A stretch of 64,000 bases of DNA from Bacillota bacterium (GTDB taxonomy: Bacteria; Bacillota; Clostridia; Oscillospirales; Ruminococcaceae). The stretch spans positions 1 through 64,000 of the forward strand of contig JAEWRN010000044.1 in assembly GCA_023460035.1 (NCBI GenBank). Direction: 5' to 3'. Positions 50,439 through 58,725 of this stretch are shown piece by piece. The number at the start of each line of letters is the position of its first letter. Within the stretch, counting starts at the first letter, position 1. The position numbers were made by a program, and so were the translations under genes. The notes beneath the pieces were generated by a model. It was given only the letters and a program-made list of their open reading frames with translations. It was not told the DNA's origin and did not search any database.

Positions 50439-52568
50439 TTACACGGCGTAAATGGTAACAGTGCCCGCTTGGTACACCTGCCGCAGGGCGGCAAGCTGGG
50501 TGGTGTCGCCGGGGTAATCGGCGTCAAACACCAGGTACGCAATGCCGTTTTGCGCGCAAAGCTGCGCCACCTGCTGCGGGTCGGTGCCGGCGCTGAACAG
50601 CGCGGCGTTTACCTGCATGCGCGCAGCAAGAAACTGCTGCGAAATGCCCATGTTGGTCAGGGCGTAAGTATACCCTTCCATAAAGGCCTGCCTGCCGCTG
50701 TACGCGGTGTACAGGTTTGAAATGCCGTCGCCTTTGCCGGGGGCCGAGTCGGTGCGGTTTGTGGCAAATACGCTGCCCTGCGCGGTGTTTTCACGCAGCC
50801 ACTGCATCGCCTGCTCGTCTGCCGGTGTGGCGGCCCACCCGGCGGGCTGTGCGGCAGGGGCCGCATACTGCGCATTGACGGCCACCGCTTTCATGCCAAT
50901 TGAAACAATCAGCACCACCGTGGTCAGGCAGCCCACCGCAGCAAGTGCGCGCACGGCCCAGCGCGTCACCGCATGCTTTTGAAAAGCGGGCAGCGCATCC
51001 ACCGCCAGTAAATTTAAGAAAAAAAATGAAATCAGCGCAAAATACGCCTGGCTGGAGCTTTGGTGCCAAAATAAGTAATAAGCCGCAATGCCGCCCACCA
51101 CCACACCGTGCGCCAGCAGGCGCACCGGCGGCAGCCAAAACACCCGCCGCACATCCTTTGCAAGGGTGCCAAAATACAGCACCAGCTGCAACGGCTGCAG
51201 AAAGAAATACTGCACAACACCGATGAGCAACAGGCCAAAATAGCTTAAATGCAGTGCGTCTGAAAGGTGCTCCAGCAAACGGAAAGCCGCGCTGTCCTGA
51301 ATGGTTTTCAGCCCAAATACCATGCTGTTCGACGCGCCGGACGAATAGACTGCGATATACGCCAGCGCAAAAACGCCCAGCACCCCGGCACTCAGCAGCA
51401 ACGCCTTGCCAATATGCGGCTTTTGAAACACCAGCACCAGCAGCATCACAATGCCAAAGCTGATGGTGACAATGGCGGCTGCCGGCCCCTTTGAAAAGCA
51501 GACCAGCACAAACACGCAGATTGTCACAAGCAGCGTGCGCAGCGGCACATTAAATTTTGCTTTGGCCATTGTGCCAAACAGCACTAAAAAGCAGGATAAA
51601 AACACCAGCACCGTCGCCTGCGAATTGATGTTAGTGACGAGGTGCAAAAAGTTGGTGTTCCCAAACACGTCGTATCCGCCGTTGCCAAAGTTTGCAACTG
51701 TGGCAACGCTGCCGCCAAAAAACAGCAGTAAAACAAACAGCGCTGTTTTGCGCTCGCTGCCCTCGTAAAAAAAGCGGCCAAGGGTGCGCAGGGCCAGCAG
51801 CAGGGCAGCAATGGCCAGCGGCCCCGCATAAAAGGCAATAATGTCATAGGCATCTAACCCGCTGACCAGCGAAAAAATGCCCCACAGCAGCTCGGTAAGG
51901 TAATGGTAGGTCAGCCGCACCCCAAAAAAGCGGATATCATGCGGGGGGAAGCCCAGCGCAAACGACTTTGCATTGCCGATGTTCCACAGTAAATCTTGCG
52001 TGGGCAGCACTTCGCCGCTGGCAACACTGACAGGGTGCGCATTGGCAAGGCTGATGACGAGCGCAAACAACAGGCTGAACAACCCCCAAAGCGCGGCATA
52101 CCCCAGCGCATATTGGTGCTTTGCCAACTGCCCCAGCGCCGGGCGGTGCAATTTGTGCAAACGGCCGGTACGCCAAAGTATTATGCCCCACACCAGCACT
52201 GCCACCGGGGGCAGCGCGGTGAGCAACAGCCTTGCCCCAAGGCGGGCGCTGATTGCATATAATATCACCAGTGCCCCACTGCCCAGCGCAAGGTGCAGCA
52301 GCGTGCGGTACGGGGCGTTTTGCACTTCGCGCGGCAGCAGCTTTGCCAACAGCCGCCCGGGCAAATACAGGTAAATAAATACCAACACCGCAAGCAGGGG
52401 CAGGCCAAGCGGGTTTGCCCCGCTGCGCGCGGTGATGATGCCGGTACCTAAAACGCCGCACAGCACTGCCGCAAGGCAAACCGACAGCCACCCTTTTTCG
52501 CGTTTTGTCAGGCGCTGGTTCGCCTGCCCCTGCGGTGCCACTGCTACTACCGGGTGCTCTTCCTCCAT
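50439..52568 (-). CDS. Polytopic GT-C-like membrane protein
   Basis: 709 residues with about 14 hydrophobic segments and a soluble C-terminal part (about 600-709) that includes WLRENTAQGSVFATNRTDS. The segment LWNIGNAKSFALGFPPHDIR followed by FGVRLTYHYLTEL resembles membrane glycosyltransferases of the GT-C fold, which use polyprenyl-phosphate sugars. The catalytic Asp cannot be assigned with confidence. AAGGTGGG precedes the ATG. The neighbours (nucleoside hydrolase upstream, convergent pilT) give no clear context. A cell-envelope glycosylation role is plausible. Confidence 0.65.
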   Translation of the reverse strand: MEEEHPVVAVAPQGQANQRLTKREKGWLSVCLAAVLCGVLGTGIITARSGANPLGLPLLAVLVFIYLYLPGRLLAKLLPREVQNAPYRTLLHLALGSGALVILYAISARLGARLLLTALPPVAVLVWGIILWRTGRLHKLHRPALGQLAKHQYALGYAALWGLFSLLFALVISLANAHPVSVASGEVLPTQDLLWNIGNAKSFALGFPPHDIRFFGVRLTYHYLTELLWGIFSLVSGLDAYDIIAFYAGPLAIAALLLALRTLGRFFYEGSERKTALFVLLLFFGGSVATVANFGNGGYDVFGNTNFLHLVTNINSQATVLVFLSCFLVLFGTMAKAKFNVPLRTLLVTICVFVLVCFSKGPAAAIVTISFGIVMLLVLVFQKPHIGKALLLSAGVLGVFALAYIAVYSSGASNSMVFGLKTIQDSAAFRLLEHLSDALHLSYFGLLLIGVVQYFFLQPLQLVLYFGTLAKDVRRVFWLPPVRLLAHGVVVGGIAAYYLFWHQSSSQAYFALISFFFLNLLAVDALPAFQKHAVTRWAVRALAAVGCLTTVVLIVSIGMKAVAVNAQYAAPAAQPAGWAATPADEQAMQWLRENTAQGSVFATNRTDSAPGKGDGISNLYTAYSGRQAFMEGYTYALTNMGISQQFLAARMQVNAALFSAGTDPQQVAQLCAQNGIAYLVFDADYPGDTTQLAALRQVYQAGTVTIYAV

Positions 52569-52693
52569 GCCAATAAACCCACCTTTTCACCCCCGCGCCG
52601 CTTTGCACAGCGGGGGTTTTTGTTGCCTTTATCATAGCATGATTGCGGCGGTTTGCCCAGCATCTTTTCGGCTTTTTATGGGTGTTCTTTCCT

Positions 52694-53647
52694 TCAGCGC
52701 ATCCCCAGCAGTACCTTGTTCAGCCTGTTTTTGTACTGCATTTCGTCTATTTTGCGCACCACCGTCGCATTGGCCGGCGCATCAGGGCCTTCAATGGCCA
52801 GCAGGTGGCTGTGGTCGTTTACAATCACCTGCCCATAGGCCGGCTGCTCTTTTGTGCAGCAATAGCAGGTGCAGGCAGGGGCATCCAGTGTGATATCCGG
52901 CCACAGCGCCACTGCCATGGCCACCGCGTCGGGCAGGTCGACAATTTTTTGCCCGCAGCGGCGCAGGTTAAGCTCGCACAGGGTGCGGTTACACTGTACG
53001 GCATGGCGCGCCGCTTCGCCGCCGCCGCCTTCCAGCAGCGCCATGTCCGCTTCGTCCCACGCGGCCTGCCCAAAGCACACATCGGTGCCAATCATCGTCA
53101 GCGGGATACCCGCCCCCAGCAGCACGGCAAAGCTTTCGGCATCCACATACACGTTAAACTCGGCCACCGGGGTCGTGTTGCCCACGCCAAACCCGGCACC
53201 CGCCATCGACCAAATATGCTTTACCTGCCGCATGGTTTCCGGCTCTTTTAAAATGGCCAGCGCAATATTGGTCACCGGGCCAATTGTCACCAGCTCTATT
53301 TCGCCGGGGGCCGCGCGCACGGTGTCTAAAATATAATCCACCGCGTGGCGCTGCTGCGGCTTTTGCTGCGGGTGAATCAGCCCAAGGTCGCCCATACCGT
53401 CCTGCCCATGCACGTTGACGGCGGTGACAAGGTTTCGAAACAGCGGCTTTGCCGCGCCGGGGTACACCGGCAGCTTTGCCCCCGCCACCTGCACTGTCAT
53501 CAGCGCGTTGCGGGTCGCTTTGTCCAGCGGCACATTGCCGGCAACGGTCGTAATGCCCAGCACCTCCACTTCGCCGCAGCCAAGGGCCAGCAGCAGTGCC
53601 ACGGCATCGTCACTGCCGGTGTCGGTGTCAATAATCCATTTTCTCAT
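52694..53647 (-). CDS. Inosine-uridine preferring nucleoside hydrolase
   Basis: 317 residues from ATG 53647 (AAGGAGAG upstream). The calcium-binding DTDTGSDDA (7-15) is the family signature. TTVAGNVPLDKATRNA, VNVHGQDGMG and the C-terminal DLPDAVAMAVALWPDI-like segment are also typical. It hydrolyses nucleosides to ribose and base in salvage. The frame is complete. It is divergent from the Crp/Fnr gene, 122 bases away, so that regulator could control it. Confidence 0.85.
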   Translation of the reverse strand: MRKWIIDTDTGSDDAVALLLALGCGEVEVLGITTVAGNVPLDKATRNALMTVQVAGAKLPVYPGAAKPLFRNLVTAVNVHGQDGMGDLGLIHPQQKPQQRHAVDYILDTVRAAPGEIELVTIGPVTNIALAILKEPETMRQVKHIWSMAGAGFGVGNTTPVAEFNVYVDAESFAVLLGAGIPLTMIGTDVCFGQAAWDEADMALLEGGGGEAARHAVQCNRTLCELNLRRCGQKIVDLPDAVAMAVALWPDITLDAPACTCYCCTKEQPAYGQVIVNDHSHLLAIEGPDAPANATVVRKIDEMQYKNRLNKVLLGMR

Positions 53648-53700
53648 TTTTTGCACTCTCCTTTTTGGTCTGCCGCACTAACCGCCTGCGGCAAAAAATG

Positions 53701-53752
53701 TTGCTGCTGTTATGGTACCCGTGCTATACTCAAAAAAACAGGTCATATGACC
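53701..53752 (+). promoter_or_regulatory. Promoter and palindromic operator of the Crp/Fnr gene
   Basis: TTGCTG (53701-53706), an 18-base spacer and TATACT (53725-53730) form the promoter. The perfect 12-bp palindrome GGTCATATGACC (53741-53752) overlaps the expected transcription start. Its position suits autorepression by the encoded regulator or repression by another dimeric factor. Confidence 0.55.
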
Positions 53753-53769
53753 CAAAAGGAGTAATTTGT

Positions 53770-54366
53770 ATGCAGCAGGCGTTGCAAATCCCACCCGGCA
53801 TCCGCTTTACTGAAAAAAGTTACCACCGGGGTGAAGTGATGCTGGACCCCTGTGTCGAAAACCAGTTTCTTTACCTGCTGACCAGTGGCGAAGCGACAGT
53901 GTATTACCAGGCGGAAAACGGAGAATTTTTGGCGATTTACGCCTACCACCCGGTGGATTTTTTTGGCGAGCTGGAGCTGCTGAGTGACCGCAAGCTGCCC
54001 ACACTGGTGCGTGCGCGCACCGATTGCCGCGTCACACTGGTGCACCGGGGCGAAGTGTTGCGCTGGCTGAAACAAGATTTTTCGTTTACTCAGCTGGTGC
54101 TGCGCCGCCTGTGCGAAAAGGTGGTCGAAGGCTCGGACGAGCGCATGCGCCTGTCGCTTTTAACCATACGCCAGCGGTACCTTTTGGCCATTCGCCGCCA
54201 CCAGGAGGCGGGCGACCTTGCAATGCTGACCAAAACGCAGCTGTGCGAAGAGGTGGGTGCCCCAGTGCGCAGCCTCAACCGCGTAATTGCACAGTGCAGC
54301 GCTGAGGTGCAATACAAAAAACGTTGGTTTGTGCCGCAGCCGCTATTTAACAGCACCTCTATTTAA
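53770..54366 (+). CDS. Crp/Fnr-family transcriptional regulator
   Basis: 198 residues from ATG 53770 (AAAAGGAG upstream). A cyclic-nucleotide-binding-like beta barrel (about 20-110, including DFFGELELLSDRKLPTLVRA) and a C-terminal helix-turn-helix (about 145-190, TKTQLCEEVGAPVRSLNRVI). The GEL motif is family-like, but the ligand-binding Arg and Ser are not clearly those of cAMP receptors, and no Fnr-type Cys cluster is seen. The effector is unknown. A palindrome just upstream is a candidate autoregulatory site. Confidence 0.85.
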   Translation: MQQALQIPPGIRFTEKSYHRGEVMLDPCVENQFLYLLTSGEATVYYQAENGEFLAIYAYHPVDFFGELELLSDRKLPTLVRARTDCRVTLVHRGEVLRWLKQDFSFTQLVLRRLCEKVVEGSDERMRLSLLTIRQRYLLAIRRHQEAGDLAMLTKTQLCEEVGAPVRSLNRVIAQCSAEVQYKKRWFVPQPLFNSTSI

Positions 54367-54468
54367 TTTTTGCTTGTTCAGGCTGGCACTGCACCGCAAG
54401 CGGTGTTATACTGCTATACAATAATGTTCGCAGCCCCACCCAAAACGACATGGTAAAGGAGCAATAAA

Positions 54469-55320
54469 ATGAAAGACCTTGCATGGTACAACGGCAAAAC
54501 AGCCCCGGTGGAAGAGATGATGATACCGATGTGTGACCGCAGCACCTTTTTTGGTGACGGGGTTTACGACGCCACCGCCGTCGCAAACGGGGTACCGTTT
54601 GCGCTAAAAGAGCACATCGACCGCTTTTGGGCCAGCTTTTCGGCGCTGCGCATCCCGTTTGCAATGAGCAAAGCCGAGCTGGAAGAGCTGCTGCTTCGCC
54701 TGTGCCGGCAGGTAGAGGGCCCCTGCCAGATTTTGTACTGGCAAACAACGCGCGGCAGCGCACCGCGCAGCCACGCCTTCCCGCCCAGCAGCGTACCCGC
54801 AAACCTGCTGTGCACCATCAGCCCGTTTAGTATGGCACCGCACACCAAGCGGCTGCGCCTGATTACCACCGAGGACACCCGTTATTTGCACTGCAACATC
54901 AAAACGCTCAATCTGCTGCCCAACGTGATGGCCGCACAAAAGGCAGCCGAAGCCGGGTGCGATGAAACCGTGTTTCACCGCGGCGACACGGTGACGGAGT
55001 GCGCGCACAGCAACATTATGATTTTGCAAAACGGCGCGCTGCGCACAATGCCGCTGTGCAACCTGATTTTGCCCGGCATCACCCGCGGGCACCTGCTGGG
55101 GATTGCGAGGCAAAACGGCATCCCGGTAGTAGAAGAAGCCTTTACCGTGGCCGACATGATGCAGGCGGACGAGGTGATTGTCACCAGCAGCGGCGCGCTG
55201 TGCTGCGCCGCTGACGAAATTGATGGCAAACCGGTGGGCGGGCGCGCCCCGGCGCTGCTTGCCATCTTACAGCAGGCCTATAACGCACGCTTTTTGCAAG
55301 AGACCGGCTTTGCGCTGTGA
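54469..55320 (+). CDS. Aminotransferase class IV (D-amino-acid aminotransferase-like)
   Basis: 283 residues, complete. RSTFFGDGVYDATAVANG and the PLP Lys in CNIKTLNLLPNVMA, then DTVTECAHSNIMI, are class IV hallmarks. The 283-residue length and the CNIKTLNL motif favour D-alanine/D-amino-acid aminotransferase over branched-chain or ADC-lyase relatives. It would supply D-glutamate or D-alanine for the wall. AAAGGAG precedes the ATG. It is the last gene before the mgtE leader. Confidence 0.83.
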   Translation: MKDLAWYNGKTAPVEEMMIPMCDRSTFFGDGVYDATAVANGVPFALKEHIDRFWASFSALRIPFAMSKAELEELLLRLCRQVEGPCQILYWQTTRGSAPRSHAFPPSSVPANLLCTISPFSMAPHTKRLRLITTEDTRYLHCNIKTLNLLPNVMAAQKAAEAGCDETVFHRGDTVTECAHSNIMILQNGALRTMPLCNLILPGITRGHLLGIARQNGIPVVEEAFTVADMMQADEVIVTSSGALCCAADEIDGKPVGGRAPALLAILQQAYNARFLQETGFAL

Positions 55321-55358
55321 CGCCATTCGGAGTTTCTGTTTTTTCTTCGCCCAAGGGG

Positions 55359-55387
55359 TTGCAAAATATGCCCCGGTGGGGTAAACT
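55359..55387 (+). promoter_or_regulatory. Candidate promoter of the mgtE leader
   Basis: TTGCAA (55359-55364), a 17-base spacer and TAAACT (55382-55387) fit a sigma-A promoter, with four matches in each box. It would start an RNA of about 280 bases before the mgtE ATG. Confidence 0.5.
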
Positions 55388-55435
55388 TGGTAAGGCCGAA
55401 AAGGCCATCGCCTTAACTGAAAGGAGGGCAAACAA

Positions 55436-55540
55436 GTGGACACAGTTGGTCGAAGTACAGGCTTTCGCAGTTTCCCCTATTTATGCCGGCCGCGCGCCAT
55501 CGCTGCCGCTGTGTTTGCCCTTGCCTTGCGGGGCGCATAG
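55436..55540 (+). CDS. Small leader ORF upstream of mgtE
   Basis: GTG 55436 is eight bases after GGAGG (55423-55427) and opens a 34-residue peptide rich in Arg, Pro and Ala (RSFPYLCRPRAIAAVFA inside). It ends 41 bases before the terminator at 55581. The base sequence GGGCAAACA around its ribosome site can pair with TGTTTGCCC inside the ORF (55521 region), so translation could affect the fold. A regulatory peptide is possible; it has no recognised homologue. Confidence 0.4.
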   Translation: MDTVGRSTGFRSFPYLCRPRAIAAAVFALALRGA

Positions 55541-55580
55541 CGCAGGTGTTTGTTGTGCTGCGCTGTAACAAATAAGGGTA

Positions 55581-55612
55581 AACGCAAAAGCCGCCGGCTT
55601 TTGCGTTTTTTT
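55581..55612 (+). terminator. Intrinsic terminator in the mgtE leader
   Basis: Arms aacgcaaaagcc (55581-55592) and ggcttttgcgtt (55596-55607) with a 3-base loop, then seven T. It lies 63 bases before the mgtE ATG. No promoter is apparent between it and the gene, so it probably acts as an attenuator rather than only as the end of the upstream gene. Confidence 0.85.
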
Positions 55613-55674
55613 GTGCCTAAACGGCACTGCGCCTGTATCTTCCTGCCAAAAAAACATGAACAGGAGGAACCCGC

Positions 55675-57021
55675 ATGGAACAGCTGAATTTTGAAGCATT
55701 GCGCGCCTTGCTTGAAAACCGCCAAATCAAAGCACTGCGCGACGCCCTTGCAACAATGAACGAGGTGGACATTGCACAGTTTTTGGGTGAACTGCCGTCG
55801 GAGCAGGCAATTTTGACCTTTCGCATGCTGCCCAAAGAGACCGCCAGCGAGGTGTTTTCCAACCTTGACACCGATTTGCAGCAGGTGGTTATCGGCTCGA
55901 TTACCGATGCCGAACTGGCTGTGATTGTAGATGATTTGTATGTGGATGACATGGTGGACATGCTGGAAGAGCTGCCCGCCAACATTGTAAAGCGCGTATT
56001 AAAAAACGCCACCCCCAAAACCCGCGCGCTCATCAACCAGTTTTTGAACTACCCCGAAAATTCGGCCGGCAGCATTATGACCGCCGAATTTACCGACCTG
56101 CGCGCGTCGATGACGGTGGGGCAGGCCATTGAACACCTGCGCCGCACCGGCGAGGACCGCGAGACGATTTACACCTGCTATGTCATCGACGCAGCCCGCC
56201 GCCTAGAGGGCGTTGTGACGGTAAAAGACCTGTTGCTGTCGGCCGACGACATGCTGGTCGCCGACCTGATGGACACCAGCGTGATTTCGATTGGCACGCA
56301 GGATGACCAGGAAGAGGCCGCGCAGCTGTTTAATAAATACGACTTTCTCAGCCTGCCCGTTGTGGACCACGAGGGGCGGCTGGTGGGTATTATTACCGTA
56401 GACGACGCGATGGACGTCATGGAAGAAGAGGCCACCGAGGACTTTGAACGCATGGGCGCCATGATCCCGTCGGAAAAGCCCTACCTCAAAACCGGCGTGT
56501 TTAGCCTTGCCAAAAACCGCATTGCGTGGCTGCTGGTGCTGATGATCTCCGGCATGCTGACCGGCGGTATTTTGGGCCGGTACGAAGCCGCGTTTGCGGC
56601 CATGCCCATTCTTGTCACTTTTATCCCGATGCTCACCGACACCGGCGGCAACGCCGGCAGCCAGTCCAGCACGCTGGTGATCCGCGGTATTGCGGTGCAC
56701 GAGATTACGATGCAGGACTTTTTTGCCGTGCTGTGGAAAGAGGTGCGGGTGGCAGCGCTGGTGGGCGTGGTGCTGAGCGCCGTCAACTATGTGCGGCTGA
56801 TTATCACCTACCCCGGGCACGAAGTAGTGGCGCTGACGGTCGCGCTGACCATGTTCTTCACCGTGGTGATTGCCAAAACCATCGGCGGCGTATTGCCGCT
56901 GATTGCAAAGGCGTTCCACGCCGACCCCGCCATTATGGCGGCCCCGCTGATCACCACCATTGTCGACGCCCTGTCGCTGATTATCTACTTTACCATTGCC
57001 ACCCACCTGCTGTCGATTTAA
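55675..57021 (+). CDS. mgtE: MgtE magnesium transporter
   Basis: 448 residues, the usual MgtE length. The N-terminal helical domain (about 1-130, LPSEQAILTFRMLPKETASE) and the CBS pair (about 135-260, MTAEFTDLRASMTVGQAIEH and ISIGTQDDQEEAAQLFNKYD) sense cytoplasmic magnesium. Five membrane helices follow from about 285 (AWLLVLMISGMLTGGILGRY, then FIPMLTDTGGNAGSQSSTL, the conserved pore segment). AGGAGG precedes the ATG. The leader with terminator and small ORF suggests regulated expression. Confidence 0.93.
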   Translation: MEQLNFEALRALLENRQIKALRDALATMNEVDIAQFLGELPSEQAILTFRMLPKETASEVFSNLDTDLQQVVIGSITDAELAVIVDDLYVDDMVDMLEELPANIVKRVLKNATPKTRALINQFLNYPENSAGSIMTAEFTDLRASMTVGQAIEHLRRTGEDRETIYTCYVIDAARRLEGVVTVKDLLLSADDMLVADLMDTSVISIGTQDDQEEAAQLFNKYDFLSLPVVDHEGRLVGIITVDDAMDVMEEEATEDFERMGAMIPSEKPYLKTGVFSLAKNRIAWLLVLMISGMLTGGILGRYEAAFAAMPILVTFIPMLTDTGGNAGSQSSTLVIRGIAVHEITMQDFFAVLWKEVRVAALVGVVLSAVNYVRLIITYPGHEVVALTVALTMFFTVVIAKTIGGVLPLIAKAFHADPAIMAAPLITTIVDALSLIIYFTIATHLLSI

Positions 57022-57052
57022 CCGGCAGCCCCAAGCAACCAAACTACACAGC

Positions 57053-57091
57053 GCTGCGGCCCCGCCGTTATGGCGGGGCCGCAGCTTTTTT
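57053..57091 (+). terminator. Terminator after mgtE
   Basis: gctgcggccccgcc (57053-57066) and ggcggggccgcagc (57072-57085) with a 5-base loop, followed by six T. A strong intrinsic terminator 32 bases after the mgtE stop. Confidence 0.93.
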
Positions 57092-57201
57092 ACCTGCCGG
57101 GCACCGGCAAAAAAAGCATTCCAGCATCTGGTAAAATTATTAATTTTATCGTATACTGTGCCTTGCAACCATTATTTTGGCATCTGCCATGGAGGAACCA
57201 C

Positions 57202-58560
57202 ATGACACCTTTGACAAAACAGGAATACCGCACAAAAGACGTATTTCGCCTTTCGGTGCCTATTTTTGTTGAGCTTTTATTGCAACTGCTGGTCGGTAAT
57301 GTCGACCAGATGATGGTCAGCCGCTATTCGCAAAGCGCCGTCGCCGCCATTGGCAACGGCAACCAGCTGATGAATATCGTCATTATTCTGCTGTCGGTGA
57401 TGGCCGGGGCCACCACGGTCGTGTTGTCCCAGCGCATCGGCGCAAAAGACACAAAGCGCATCACCCAGCTGTGCGCCCTTTCTACCTTAGTCATGCTGGT
57501 CAACGGGCTAATCGCCACCTCCATTCTGGTGGGGGCAAACCGGCCCATTTTCGCGCTGCTGTCGGTGCCCGGCGACGTGCTGGGCCAGGCCCAGACGTAC
57601 ACGATGATTGTTGGGGCCGCCATGATTTTGCAGGGGCTTTATTTCAATTTCGCCTCTATTCTGCGCAGCTATGGCATGGTAAAAGAGGTCATGGGCGTTT
57701 CTGCCATCATGAACCTTGCCAACATTGCCGGCAACGCGGTGCTGATCAACGGGTACTTTGGTTTCCCGCGCATGGGTGTGGTGGGCGCCGCCATTTCGAC
57801 CGACATTTCAAAGCTGGTCGGCATGGTATTGGTATACCTTTTGTTCCGCGCGCGCACCGGCCTGCGCCCGCGCATTGCCGACCTGCGGCCCTTCCCCACC
57901 GATTTGTTGCGGCGGCTGCTGAACATCGCGCTGCCGCTGGGTGGCGAAGATTTGTCGTACAACCTGTCGCAGATTACCATTTTTAAATTCGTCAACATGC
58001 TGGGCACCGCCGTCATTGCCACCAAGGTGTACGCCAGCATGTTCGCAAACCTTGCGTTTATTTACTCGATTGCCATTGCGCAGGCCACCCAAATTGTCGT
58101 CAGCTACCTTGTGGGGGCAGGCAATCACCGCGCCATCCCGCGGCGGGTGTGGTCCACCACCGCACTTTCTATGGCGGTTTCGCTGCTGGTCACCGGTGGG
58201 CTGATTTTGTTTGGCGGGCCGCTGTTTGGGCTGTTCAACAGCGACCCGGAGATTATTGCGCTGGGCAAACAAATACTTTTAGTTGAATTTGTGTTGGAAA
58301 TTGGCCGCAGTATTAACATTGTCATGGTGCGCTGCCTTGTGGCGGTGGGGGATGTGAACTTCCCCGTCAGCCTTGGCATTGTGAGCATGTGGGGCGTTTC
58401 GGTGCTGGGGGCCTGGCTGCTGGGCATTGAACTGGGGTATGGCCTTGTGGGCATCTGGTGGGCCATGGCGGCAGACGAGTGCCTGCGCGGCGTGGTGTTT
58501 ATCATCCGCTTTGCGCGCGGCCCGTGGAAGAAAAAGCTGGCAAAGCTGTCAATGGAATAG
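57202..58560 (+). CDS. MATE-family efflux transporter
   Basis: 452 residues from ATG 57202 (GGAGGA upstream), with about 12 membrane helices in two six-helix bundles. QLLVGNVDQMMVSRYSQSAV near the N-terminus and the second-half mirror (LSYNLSQITIFKFVNMLG) are MATE features. It probably exports cationic drugs or metabolites with Na+ or H+. A -10-like TATACT (57152-57157) may mark its promoter. It ends before a bidirectional terminator. The substrate is not predictable. Confidence 0.88.
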   Translation: MTPLTKQEYRTKDVFRLSVPIFVELLLQLLVGNVDQMMVSRYSQSAVAAIGNGNQLMNIVIILLSVMAGATTVVLSQRIGAKDTKRITQLCALSTLVMLVNGLIATSILVGANRPIFALLSVPGDVLGQAQTYTMIVGAAMILQGLYFNFASILRSYGMVKEVMGVSAIMNLANIAGNAVLINGYFGFPRMGVVGAAISTDISKLVGMVLVYLLFRARTGLRPRIADLRPFPTDLLRRLLNIALPLGGEDLSYNLSQITIFKFVNMLGTAVIATKVYASMFANLAFIYSIAIAQATQIVVSYLVGAGNHRAIPRRVWSTTALSMAVSLLVTGGLILFGGPLFGLFNSDPEIIALGKQILLVEFVLEIGRSINIVMVRCLVAVGDVNFPVSLGIVSMWGVSVLGAWLLGIELGYGLVGIWWAMAADECLRGVVFIIRFARGPWKKKLAKLSME

Positions 58561-58684
58561 CCACATCCCCTATTTTACAGGCGACGTTTGCAAGCCCCTA
58601 AAAGTGTCTGCCGTTTAAAAAATACAGTTTTTCAGCCTTTTTGCCTTCATTTATTTTGCCTAACAGAAAACCGTTTTTATACAA

Positions 58685-58723
58685 AACAGGGCCGCACCCG
58701 TGGGTGCGGCCCTGTTGTTTTTT
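58685..58723. terminator. Bidirectional terminator between MATE and pepT
   Basis: Arms aacagggccgcaccc (58685-58699) and gggtgcggccctgtt (58702-58716) with a two-base loop and T runs on both strands. It ends two convergent genes. Confidence 0.92.
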
Positions 58724-58725
58724 TG

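Noticed and set aside
52590..52620. GC-rich hairpin CCCCCGC...GCGGGGG with T run as a terminator
   Set aside because: The T run is on the plus strand, where no gene ends. On the minus strand, which is the transcribed one, there is none.
55320..55674. M-box magnesium riboswitch before mgtE
   Set aside because: I could not find the conserved M-box core segments. The leader is reported as an attenuator candidate of unknown class instead.
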